Shown here: piece after piece, positions 17,704-26,118 of the stretch
How the letters are laid out: every line of letters starts with the position of its first letter
Numbering within the stretch: position 1 is the first letter of the stretch
Source of the DNA: an uncultured Reyranella sp.
GTDB lineage: Bacteria > Pseudomonadota > Alphaproteobacteria > Reyranellales > Reyranellaceae
Direction of reading: 5' to 3'
Length of the DNA stretch: 64,000 bases
NCBI RefSeq assembly: GCF_945957355.1
Contig: NZ_CAMFKM010000006.1
Coordinates: forward strand, 300,949 to 364,948
Program-made: the position numbers and the translations under genes
The notes under the pieces: model-generated
The model's input: the letters and a program-made list of their open reading frames with translations, nothing else
Told to the model about the DNA's origin: nothing
Databases searched by the model: none

Positions 17704-18288
17704 CTACTCAGCGACGGAACCGGCGCGCATGTTGAGGTCCTCGAGCGGCAGGCCGAACAGGGCCTGGAAGAACCGCGCGATGAACTGCATGACCAGCAGA
17801 CAGATTCCGAACGTCACCAGCGCCTGCGGAATCCACAGCGGTGTCGCGCTGGAGATCGACACCTGGTCCGACACGAAGCTGCGCCAAGTGAAGTTCACCA
17901 TCGCCAGTGCGAGATAGCCGGAGAAGCCAACGCCCAGCGCTGCGAGGACCGTCTCCAGCCAGCGCCGCGCCTTCGGTCCGATCCGCGCCAGGATGAGGGT
18001 GACACGGATATGGCCGCCGGCCCGCAGGGTCATGGCGGCACCGAAGGTGAAGGCCGCGGCCATGAGATAGGAGCCATATTCCCAGGCGACCGGAATGTCC
18101 GACGGTACCCAGGGGAAGACGTCCGAGAGCGCCCGGACGAGGACCTCGCCCAGCATCAGGCAGGTGAGCGCCACCAGGCAGGCGGCGCCCATCCAGCCGT
18201 CGAGACGGCCCAGCACGTCGATCCCGTCGAGGAAGGCGCGCAGCACGGGCGGCGCGCCGGCGTTGGGATTGGGGCCGTGACCGCTCAC
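17704..18288 (-). CDS. dctQ: TRAP transporter small permease (DctQ)
   Basis: A 194-residue protein with four membrane segments, the usual DctQ topology. Recognisable features are WEYGSYLMAAAFTFGAAMTLRAGGHIRVTLI and FTWRSFVSDQVSIS. It pairs with DctM as the small subunit of the TRAP permease. The start overlaps the end of the binding-protein gene by four bases (ATGA), a normal coupling in TRAP operons. Confidence 0.93.
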   Translation of the reverse strand: MSGHGPNPNAGAPPVLRAFLDGIDVLGRLDGWMGAACLVALTCLMLGEVLVRALSDVFPWVPSDIPVAWEYGSYLMAAAFTFGAAMTLRAGGHIRVTLILARIGPKARRWLETVLAALGVGFSGYLALAMVNFTWRSFVSDQVSISSATPLWIPQALVTFGICLLVMQFIARFFQALFGLPLEDLNMRAGSVAE

Positions 18289-19298
18289 GCGCGCTTCATT
18301 TCGGCGAGGTAGGCCTTGATCGGCTTCTCCGCCGCCGGAACGCGCTTGTAGAATTCGGCGATCATCGGCGCCGTCTTCTTCTGGAGGTCGGCCGTCATCG
18401 CCGCCGAGGGAATGACGAGCTGCATGCCGCCGGCGATCAAGCGGGCGTTGCTGTCCTTGTCCGCCTGCAGCGACGACTGCCAGAACTCGGGCTCCAGCTT
18501 CTTGGCCAGATCGATGATGATCTTCTGGTTGGCCGCCGAGATCTTCTTGAGCGTGTCGTTATTGATCGTGACGATCTCCGACGACCAGGCATGGTTGGTC
18601 TGGTGGAAGAACTTCAGGAACTCCCAGAACTTGCCGTCCACGGCCGAAACCGACGAGGTCGACACGCCCGCGACGGCGCCCGACGACAGAGCCGCGATCG
18701 TCTCACCCCAGGGGATCAGCGCCGGCGCCATGCCGATGGCGCTGCACATTTCCTGGGCGTTCTTGTCGGGCACGCGGATCTTGATGCCCTTGAGCGCATC
18801 CAGCGATTCCGCCTTGACCTTGAGATGCAGGTACTGCGTCGGCCACGGCACCGTGTAGAGCATGGTCTGGTTGTTCTTCAGCAGCACCTTCTCGAACTCG
18901 GGCCGCAGATACTTGTGCAGCACCTTAAGCTCTTCGATGTTGTTGCAGATGAAGGGGATGCCCTCGACGCCGAAGATCGGTTCGTCGCCGATCTGCTGGA
19001 TGTTCAGGATGTCGGCCATCGGCACAAGTCCATCGCGCACGGCGCGCATCTGCTCGGGTCCCTTGAAGCCGAGCTGTCCGCCCGCCTTGACGTCGATCTC
19101 GACGGCGCCGTTCGTCGCCTTCTTCACTTCCTCGGCGAAGCGCTTGACGTTGACCGTGTGGAAATTTCCATCCGGCCACACGGTCGCGAGCGGCAGCTTC
19201 AGTGCCGCCTGCGCCCTCACCACGGCCGGCGCACCGACCATCGCCATTGCTCCCACGCCCACGCCAGCCTTCAAGGCGTTCCTGCGTCCCAGCTTCAT
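18285..19298 (-). CDS. dctP: TRAP transporter substrate-binding protein (DctP)
   Basis: A 337-residue periplasmic receptor. The start at ATG 19298 gives a twin-arginine-like signal (GRRNALKAG, hydrophobic core, AVVRAQ cleavage around residue 29). An in-frame start 39 bases upstream would bury it. The family motif KIRVPDKNAQEMCSAIGMAP, with the substrate-carboxylate-binding Arg, lies around residues 165-185 and is followed by IPWGETIAALSSGAV. Ligands of this family are mostly carboxylates. Placed after hyuB and before dctQ, it presumably captures the compound, or a derivative, that HyuAB opens. GGGGG lies a few bases before the start. Confidence 0.93.
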   Translation of the reverse strand: MKLGRRNALKAGVGVGAMAMVGAPAVVRAQAALKLPLATVWPDGNFHTVNVKRFAEEVKKATNGAVEIDVKAGGQLGFKGPEQMRAVRDGLVPMADILNIQQIGDEPIFGVEGIPFICNNIEELKVLHKYLRPEFEKVLLKNNQTMLYTVPWPTQYLHLKVKAESLDALKGIKIRVPDKNAQEMCSAIGMAPALIPWGETIAALSSGAVAGVSTSSVSAVDGKFWEFLKFFHQTNHAWSSEIVTINNDTLKKISAANQKIIIDLAKKLEPEFWQSSLQADKDSNARLIAGGMQLVIPSAAMTADLQKKTAPMIAEFYKRVPAAEKPIKAYLAEMKRA

Positions 19299-19352
19299 TA
19301 CAACCCCCGTTCGTTGAATTGACACCGTTCCCCGCACCCGGCCATCGCCGGC

Positions 19353-21026
19353 CTATTCCGCGGCCTGCGGCGGCTTGAAGTCGTAGACCTTCTCGGCCGC
19401 TTCTACCGAGATCAACCCGTCGGCCAGGTCGTTGGCAACCTGCGCGCGATCGCGGTCGCGCGGCGCGCCGATGCCCGCACCGCCCGGCGTCAGGATCACC
19501 AGCCGCTCGCCCGGCGGGATGAGCTGGAAGCCCTTGCCCTTCAGCGTCTTGCCGGACTTGAAAGCGACCACGCCGGCTTGGCCATCGTCGCCGCCGTCAC
19601 GGCCGCGCGCCGGATGGTCGATGCGGTCGAAGGCGGCCAGCAGGTCGAACGGCTCATCGATTCCGCTCTCGATCTCCATGATCTGGCCGAGGCCGCCGCG
19701 CGTGCGGCCGGCACCGCCTGAATCGGGGCGGAATTCCTTGCGCCAGAAAAGGAGAGGCGTCTGGGTCTCGGCGATCTCGACGGGCGTGCCGCGCACGCCG
19801 CTGGGATAGGCCGTAGCCGACAGACCGTCCTTGTCGGGCCGCGCACCGGTGCCGCCGTTGGAGGTGATGGCCATGCCGAAGCCGTAGTTGCCGCCCTCGC
19901 CGCCCTTCACCCGGCCGCGCACGTTGATGTTCCACAGGCACGAGGTGCCCTCCGCCGGCACGCGCTCCGGAACCACCTGGCGCAGGCAGCCGAACGTCAC
20001 GTCAGGCAACATCTGGCCGATGACATGGCGCGAGGCCACGGCGGTCGGCTTGGGTGCATTCAGGATGCAGCCCTCCGGTGCCGACACGGTGAGCGGCTCG
20101 AGCGAACCCGCGTTGTTCGGGATGTGCGTGGAGACCACACAGCCCAGGCCGAACACCGTGTAGGCCGTCGTATAGGCATGGGGCACGTTGATGCCGCGGC
20201 GCGACACGCCGGTCGTGCCGGTGAAATCGACATGGATGCCGGTATCCGAGATGGTCAGCGCGGCCTTCAGGGTCACCGGCTCGTCGTAGCCGTCGACCGT
20301 CATGCTATTGTGCCAGGTCCCCTTGGGCAGCTTGGCGATCTCGGCCAGCACCGCCTCGCGCGAGCGCGCGATCACGTGGTCGCCAAGTTCGTTCAGCGAC
20401 TCGATGCCGAACTCGTCCATCATCTCGACGAGGCGGCGCGCGCCGACATCGTTGCAGGCGGCCAGGGAGTAGACGTCGCCCTCAGTGTCGACCGGCTGGC
20501 GCGTGTTGGCGCGGATCATCGCCATCAGCGTCTCGTTCGTCCGCCCCTGGTCGAACAGCTTCAGCATGGGAATGTAGAGCCCCTCCATGAACACGTCGGT
20601 CGCATCCGGGCCGAAGCCGATGCCGCCGATGTCCATCAGGTGGCTGGTGCAGGAGAACAGCGCCACCAGCTTGCCGTTGCGGAAGCACGGCGTGGTGATG
20701 ACGAAGTCGTTGAGATGGCCGGTGCCCATCCACGGGTCGTTGGTGATATAGGCGTCGCCGGGCTTCATCGTCTCGATCGGGAAGTACCGCAGGAAATGCT
20801 TCACCGACTCGGCCATCGAGTTCACGTGGCCCGGCGTGCCGGTCACGGCCTGGGCCAGCATGCGGCCCTGCAGGTCGAAGACACCCGCGGAGAGATCGCC
20901 GCACTCGCGCACGATCGGGCTGAAGGCGGTGCGCATCAGGGTCTGCGCCTGCTCCTCGACCACGGCGATCAGGCGGTTCCACATGATCTGGAGATCGATC
21001 AGGCCGACGCTGTTGGACTGGCTCAT
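19353..21026 (-). CDS. hyuB: Hydantoinase B/oxoprolinase family subunit
   Basis: A 557-residue HyuB-type subunit, co-dependent with HyuA in ATP-driven opening of 5-oxoproline, N-methylhydantoin or related rings, or in ketone carboxylation. Family signatures include the N-terminal IMWNRLIAVVEEQAQTL, FSPIVRECGDLSAGVFD, the ITNDPWMGTGHLNDF block, and the C-terminal GGAGIGAPRDRD. AGGAG lies six bases before ATG 21026, ten bases after hyuA ends. Complete length. Whether the substrate is N-methylhydantoin, a carboxamide or a ketone cannot be read from the sequence. Confidence 0.92.
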   Translation of the reverse strand: MSQSNSVGLIDLQIMWNRLIAVVEEQAQTLMRTAFSPIVRECGDLSAGVFDLQGRMLAQAVTGTPGHVNSMAESVKHFLRYFPIETMKPGDAYITNDPWMGTGHLNDFVITTPCFRNGKLVALFSCTSHLMDIGGIGFGPDATDVFMEGLYIPMLKLFDQGRTNETLMAMIRANTRQPVDTEGDVYSLAACNDVGARRLVEMMDEFGIESLNELGDHVIARSREAVLAEIAKLPKGTWHNSMTVDGYDEPVTLKAALTISDTGIHVDFTGTTGVSRRGINVPHAYTTAYTVFGLGCVVSTHIPNNAGSLEPLTVSAPEGCILNAPKPTAVASRHVIGQMLPDVTFGCLRQVVPERVPAEGTSCLWNINVRGRVKGGEGGNYGFGMAITSNGGTGARPDKDGLSATAYPSGVRGTPVEIAETQTPLLFWRKEFRPDSGGAGRTRGGLGQIMEIESGIDEPFDLLAAFDRIDHPARGRDGGDDGQAGVVAFKSGKTLKGKGFQLIPPGERLVILTPGGAGIGAPRDRDRAQVANDLADGLISVEAAEKVYDFKPPQAAE

Positions 21027-21036
21027 GGGTTACTCC

Positions 21037-23103
21037 TCACGCTGCCTTGCGATCCATGACGATACAGCCGGAGGCATCGATGTGCGCGGCAAAACTGGCC
21101 GAAACATAGGTCGACGTCTCGTCCTCGGCGACGATGGCCGGGCCATTGAACCTGCTGCCCGGCGGCAGCTTCTCACGGCGATAGACCGGCACGTCGGCCG
21201 TCTTGCCGCTGCGTCCGTCGAACACCGGGCGGCGTCCCACCGGCTCGGGCACGGGCGCGCTGCCGGCCTTCCCCTGCACGTCGGGCCGCCTGGCCTCGGT
21301 CGAAACCTGGACCGACCAGCTCAGGATCTCGATTGCGGCATTCGGGATGTGACGCTCGAACAGCACGCCGTAGTCACGCTCATAGGCCTCACGCAGGGCC
21401 GCGGTGTCGGCCGCCGTCAGCGGCCGCTGCGGCAGGGTCACCATGATCTCGTGGCCCTGGCCGACATAGCGCATGAAGGCGACGCGCCGCTCGAAAGTCG
21501 CCTGGCCGCGCGCGCCCGGCGCCACCAGCGCCGTCGCCTCCTGGCTCATCTCATCCAGCATTTCGCTGGCGGCCTGAGGATCGAACGTGTCGAGGCGCAT
21601 GTAACGGCTGCGCACCAGTTCGAATGACACCGGCGCGGCGAGGAACCCGACCGCCGAGCCCACACCAGCATTGGGCGGCACGATGACGCGCTGCACGCCG
21701 ATCTTCTCGGCGACGCGCGCAGCATGGAGCGGCGCGCCACCGCCGAAGGCAATCAGCGTGTACTGGTTGACGACGGAGCCGCGCTCGACGGCGTGCACGC
21801 GGGCCGCGCTCGCCATGTTCTCCGACACCATCTCATAGACGGCATAGGCGCCCATCTCGCTGGAGAGGCCGATACCCTCGGCCACGTCACGCTCGATGGC
21901 GCCGCGCGCGGCCTCGATGTCGAGCGCGATCGATCCGCCGGCGAAATGCGCCGGGTCGATCGTGCCCAGTACCACGTTGGCGTCGGTGACGGCCGGATGC
22001 CGGCCACCGCGTCCGTAGCAAGCGGGGCCGGGTTCTGCGCCGGCGCTCTCGGGGCCGACCGTGACCCGCTTCAATGCATCGAGCCGGGCAATCGAGCCAC
22101 CGCCTGCACCGATTTCAACCATCTCGATGACCGGTATGCGGACCGGCAGTCCGGAACCTTTGAGAAAACGGGCCGCACGGTCGACTTCGAACACGCGTGC
22201 GGTGTGGGGCTGGTAGTCGTCGATCAGGCAGATCTTGGCCGTGGTGCCGCCCATGTCATAGCTCAGCGCCCGCCCCTCTCCCGCACGCGCCGCCACCTGC
22301 GCCGCGAAGATCGCGCCGCCGGCCGGGCCGGATTCGACCAGACGCACCGGGAAGCGACGCGCCGTCTCGATGGCGGTCAGGCCGCCGCCGGAAGTCACGA
22401 GATAGATCGTGCCGGTGAACTTCTCGGCCGCGAGGGCCGCCTGCATGCGCGCGAGGTAGGAGTCCATGAGCGGCTGCACATAGGCATTCGCCACGGCGGT
22501 CGACGTCCGCTCGTATTCGCGGACCTCGGGGCAGACTTCGCTCGAAAGCGTGACCCAGAGGTCGGGCAATTCTTCTTTCAGGATGTCCCGCACCCGCCGC
22601 TCATGGGCCGGGTTCACATAGGAGTGCATGAAGGCCACGGCGACGCTCTCGATTCCCCCGGCCTTCAACGTCTTGGCCAGACTCCGTACCGCGCCTTCGT
22701 CCAGAGCGAGGCGGACCTTGCCGTGGACGTCCATGCGCTCGGGGATCGTGAACCGCATCGCCCGGGCGACGAGTGGCCGAGGCTTCTCGATGCTGAGATC
22801 GTACTGGTCGTAGCGGCTCTCGTTGGCGATATCGAGGACATCGCGAAAGCCTTCCGTGGCAATGAGCGCCGTGCGCGCGCCGCGCCGCTCGATGACGGCA
22901 TTGGTGGCCAGCGTCGTGCCGTGCACGAAGACGCCGACATCGCCGAACCCCTTGCCGGCATCTCCCAGGATGAGGCGGACCCCTTCGAGGACGGCCTCCT
23001 CGGGCCGCTGCGGCGTCGTCAGCAGCTTGCGCGTAATCCGACGGCCCCCTTCTTCCAAAACCACATCCGTAAACGTGCCACCAATGTCGACGGCAATACG
23101 CAA
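21037..23103 (-). CDS. hyuA: Hydantoinase A/oxoprolinase family subunit
   Basis: A roughly 690-residue ASKHA-fold ATPase subunit of a hydantoinase/oxoprolinase/acetone-carboxylase-type complex. Both phosphate-binding motifs are present: DIGGTFTDV at the N terminus and SYDMGGTTAKI near residue 255. VHGTTLATNAVIERRGA is also typical. TTG 23103 would give the classical MRIAVDIGG start and has AAGGTGA eight bases upstream. GTG 23115 is the in-frame alternative, four codons earlier. It is the first gene of an eight-gene minus-strand operon that continues through hyuB, dctPQM, GS, Fe-ADH and the flavoprotein. It is divergent from the K+ channel gene. Confidence 0.92.
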   Translation of the reverse strand: MRIAVDIGGTFTDVVLEEGGRRITRKLLTTPQRPEEAVLEGVRLILGDAGKGFGDVGVFVHGTTLATNAVIERRGARTALIATEGFRDVLDIANESRYDQYDLSIEKPRPLVARAMRFTIPERMDVHGKVRLALDEGAVRSLAKTLKAGGIESVAVAFMHSYVNPAHERRVRDILKEELPDLWVTLSSEVCPEVREYERTSTAVANAYVQPLMDSYLARMQAALAAEKFTGTIYLVTSGGGLTAIETARRFPVRLVESGPAGGAIFAAQVAARAGEGRALSYDMGGTTAKICLIDDYQPHTARVFEVDRAARFLKGSGLPVRIPVIEMVEIGAGGGSIARLDALKRVTVGPESAGAEPGPACYGRGGRHPAVTDANVVLGTIDPAHFAGGSIALDIEAARGAIERDVAEGIGLSSEMGAYAVYEMVSENMASAARVHAVERGSVVNQYTLIAFGGGAPLHAARVAEKIGVQRVIVPPNAGVGSAVGFLAAPVSFELVRSRYMRLDTFDPQAASEMLDEMSQEATALVAPGARGQATFERRVAFMRYVGQGHEIMVTLPQRPLTAADTAALREAYERDYGVLFERHIPNAAIEILSWSVQVSTEARRPDVQGKAGSAPVPEPVGRRPVFDGRSGKTADVPVYRREKLPPGSRFNGPAIVAEDETSTYVSASFAAHIDASGCIVMDRKAA

Positions 23104-23225
23104 ATCGTTGATCACCTTGAGTGCAAACCTCTGTCGCGGGGGGATGGTCTGAGGGTAGACCGGGCGCAGCCGCGTTGCAATTCGCAGGCCAGCCCGCCTA
23201 TGGTCGCTCCGTGACGGCCAAAGAA

Positions 23226-24404
23226 ATGACGCTCCGGGCGCAGTTGTACGAACTTCTGCGCCCCAACGACCCCTTGCCGGGGGCCCGCCGCTGGCGGAAG
23301 GCCCACCTGTTGATCCTCGCCATCGGACTGCTCGCGGTCATCCTGCTGTCCGTTGATGAATTGTCGCCCCCTCATCGGGTGGTGCTGCGCGGCGCGATCT
23401 GGGGTGTGACGCTGTTCTTCCTCGTCGAGTACGTCGCCCGCCTCTGGGTGGCGCCCGAACTGCCCCACATGGCCGACCTGTCTCCCCTTGTGGCGCGGCT
23501 GCGCTGGGCCTGCAGCGTGCCCGGCCTGATCGGATTGCTCGCGATCATGCCCGCCATCATGCTGGCAGGGGGGTACAGCATCGCCGGAACCGATGCCGCC
23601 TCCGTCTTCTGCATCCTGTGGATACTGAAACTCGGTCTTCATGCGCCGGCATTCGGCACGCTCGCCCGCGTTATCTCCAACGAGCGCGCCCCCATCACCA
23701 GCGTACTGATCGTGTTCGCCATCCTGCTGATGTCCGCCGCCACCGGCGCGCACATCGCGGAGCGCGACGGCCAGCCGCAGCAGTTCGGCAGCCTGCCAAA
23801 CGCAATGTGGTGGTCGGTGGTCACCCTGACGACGACCGGTTACGGCGACGTGGTACCGGTGACACCCGCTGGCCGCATCATTGGCTCGCTGCTGATGATC
23901 AGTGGCATCGCAGTGCTGGCCTTGATGACCGGTGTGCTCGCAACGGGCTTCGCGCAGGAGGAGCGGCGACGCGAATATCTCCGCGTCTGGGACCAGGTCA
24001 CACGCGTTCCGATCTTCGCCTCGCTCGGCACCGTCACCCTGTCCGAGATCGTCGGCAAGTTGCGTACTCGCTACTATCCCGCCCGCGTGACGGTCCTGCG
24101 TCGCGGCGATCCAGGCGACTCGATGTTCTTCATCTCGAACGGCGAGGTTGAGGTGCGCCTGCCGACCGGCGGTACGGTTCGCCTGGGCGACGGCGCCTTC
24201 TTCGGCGAGATGTCGCTGCTCAACCGGCAGCCTCGCGCCGCAACCATTGCCACGACCACCCCCACGACCCTTTTGGTCCTATACGCCAGCGACTTCTACG
24301 AGATCGCCTCCCACATTCCAGCCCTTGCCGAAGCGGTGGAGAACGAGGCCAGACGTCGGCGCGAGGAGAACCTCGAGCGCCAATCCGGGGGAGCGAAGTC
24401 ATGA
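23226..24404 (+). CDS. Cyclic-nucleotide-gated K+ channel (MlotiK1-like)
   Basis: About 392 residues from ATG 23226 (GTG 23211 and an open upstream frame are alternatives; no clear ribosome site decides). Six hydrophobic segments resemble S1-S6. The pore carries the selectivity filter TTTGYGD around residue 205, followed by VVPVTPAGRIIG and the inner helix. Residues about 270-370 form a cyclic-nucleotide-binding domain. It contains the phosphate-binding cassette GEMSLLNRQPRAAT, with the Glu and Arg that contact the cyclic nucleotide. There is no charged S4 array, as in MlotiK1 of Mesorhizobium, which is a non-voltage-gated cAMP-opened K+ channel of similar length. The end overlaps the flavoprotein gene by four bases. 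Confidence 0.9.
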   Translation: MTLRAQLYELLRPNDPLPGARRWRKAHLLILAIGLLAVILLSVDELSPPHRVVLRGAIWGVTLFFLVEYVARLWVAPELPHMADLSPLVARLRWACSVPGLIGLLAIMPAIMLAGGYSIAGTDAASVFCILWILKLGLHAPAFGTLARVISNERAPITSVLIVFAILLMSAATGAHIAERDGQPQQFGSLPNAMWWSVVTLTTTGYGDVVPVTPAGRIIGSLLMISGIAVLALMTGVLATGFAQEERRREYLRVWDQVTRVPIFASLGTVTLSEIVGKLRTRYYPARVTVLRRGDPGDSMFFISNGEVEVRLPTGGTVRLGDGAFFGEMSLLNRQPRAATIATTTPTTLLVLYASDFYEIASHIPALAEAVENEARRRREENLERQSGGAKS

Positions 24405-26092
24405 TCGAAACCGACCTGCTGGTGGTCGGGTCGGGAGCCGCGGGCTTCTCGGCGGCCCTGACGGCCTCTCACGCCGGCCTGGACGTGCTCATGGTCGAGA
24501 AGGAGGCGCTGTTCGGCGGCACCACGGCCTACTCGGCAGGCGTGATCTGGATCCCCGGCAACCGTCACGGCCGCGCGCTCGGCATCGCGGATTCGAAGGA
24601 AGAGGCGCTCACCTACCTGCAGCACGAAGCTGGGAACCGACTGAACCTCGAACTGGCCAATGCGTTTCTCGACAATTGCAATCCTGCGGTCGAGTTCATC
24701 GAGAACAGCACACACGTGCGATACGAGGCCGTGCCGATCTGGGCAGACTATCATCCGACCAAACCGGGCGCCGCCCAGGGCGGGCGTTCGTTGCTGCCTC
24801 TCCCATTCGACGGACGGCGACTCGGCAAGCGGTTCCGCCAATTGCGGGCCCCGCTGCGGACCATGATGGCGTTCGGCGGCATGATGCTCGGCCGCAACGA
24901 CCTGCCCCATGTCTTCAAGATGACGCGCTCCGGCCGCTCTGCCCTCCACGTCGCGGGCATGACGGCACGCTATGCGATCGACCGGCTGAACCACGATCGC
25001 GGGACCCGCCTCACCAACGGCAATGGACTGATCGCCGCGCTCGCCCTTTCCGCCGAAGAACGCGGCATCGAGCTCTGGCTCGAGAGCCCGGTCGTCGAGC
25101 TGGTCCAGCGCGACGGTGACGTTACCGGCGCGATCGTGCAGCGCGACGGAAAGCGTCGGGAGATCCGGGCGCGACGCGGCGTCGTCCTGGCCTGCGGCGG
25201 CTTTCCCGCCGATGACGAACTCAAGAGCCGCTACTACGGCCATGTGCGCGACGGCCATTTCCATCGCTCGGCGCCGCCGCCGGGCAATCGCGGCGACGGG
25301 ATCCGGCTCGGCCAGTCGGTCGGCGGCGCGATGGCCGAGGACGTTACCTACCCGGCGGCCTGGGTTCCGGTTTCGCTGGTCCCGCAGCCGGACGGATCGA
25401 CCCTGCCGTTCCCCCATTTCTACGAGCGCGGCAAGCCCGGCTATATCGCCGTCGATCCGACGGGCCGGCGCTTCGCGAACGAATCCGCCTCCTACCACGA
25501 CTTCGTGCCGGCCATGGTCGAGGCCTGCCGCGGCCGCAGCGATACGAGCGCCTGGCTCCTCTGCGACCACCGCGCGATCCGGCGCTACGGCATGGGCGCC
25601 ATCGGGCCGGCACCGCTGCCGCTCGGCCCCCACATCCGCAATGGCTACCTGCTGACGGCGGGAAGTTGGCCGGAACTGGCGGCCAGGATCGGGGTTGATT
25701 CAGCTACTCTGCAGTCGACGATAGCCCATTTCAACATGCATGCCGCACGCGGCGAAGATCCCGATTTCGGCAAGGGCACCGACTCTTATCACCGCTTCAA
25801 CGGCGACCCCGCGCACCGCCCCAACCCCTGCCTCGCTCCGCTCGAGCAAGGGCCTTTCTACGCCATGAAAATGGTCCCCGGGGACATCGGCACCTTCCTC
25901 GGCCTGCGCGTGGACGGCCATGCCCGGGTCCTCGACGCGGCGGGAGTGCCGATCGGGGGCCTCTATGCCGCGGGAAATGACATGACCAGTGTCATGGGAG
26001 GCACCTATCCGGGCGCCGGCATCACCATTGGCCCGGCTCTCACCTTCGGCTATATCGCGGCCCGGCACGCGGCCACAGAAGCCGCCCGCTAA
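24401..26092 (+). CDS. FAD-dependent oxidoreductase (KstD/fumarate reductase flavoprotein-like)
   Basis: A 563-residue flavoprotein of the fumarate reductase/3-ketosteroid delta1-dehydrogenase superfamily. The N-terminal dinucleotide motif is VVGSGAAGFSAAL, then VEKEALFGGTTAYSAGVIWIP. A C-terminal GLYAAGNDMTSVMGGTYPGAGITIGPALTFGYIAARHA completes the FAD site. GGGTTAYSGG-type starts are typical of KstD-like enzymes, but the steroid-site residues cannot be confirmed by eye, so the substrate is left open. A strong GGGGGAG sits within the 3' end of the channel gene and the start overlaps its stop (ATGA), so both are co-translated. Confidence 0.82.
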   Translation: MIETDLLVVGSGAAGFSAALTASHAGLDVLMVEKEALFGGTTAYSAGVIWIPGNRHGRALGIADSKEEALTYLQHEAGNRLNLELANAFLDNCNPAVEFIENSTHVRYEAVPIWADYHPTKPGAAQGGRSLLPLPFDGRRLGKRFRQLRAPLRTMMAFGGMMLGRNDLPHVFKMTRSGRSALHVAGMTARYAIDRLNHDRGTRLTNGNGLIAALALSAEERGIELWLESPVVELVQRDGDVTGAIVQRDGKRREIRARRGVVLACGGFPADDELKSRYYGHVRDGHFHRSAPPPGNRGDGIRLGQSVGGAMAEDVTYPAAWVPVSLVPQPDGSTLPFPHFYERGKPGYIAVDPTGRRFANESASYHDFVPAMVEACRGRSDTSAWLLCDHRAIRRYGMGAIGPAPLPLGPHIRNGYLLTAGSWPELAARIGVDSATLQSTIAHFNMHAARGEDPDFGKGTDSYHRFNGDPAHRPNPCLAPLEQGPFYAMKMVPGDIGTFLGLRVDGHARVLDAAGVPIGGLYAAGNDMTSVMGGTYPGAGITIGPALTFGYIAARHAATEAAR

Positions 26093-26118
26093 GCCCCTCA
26101 GGCAACGAAAGCTCCGCA

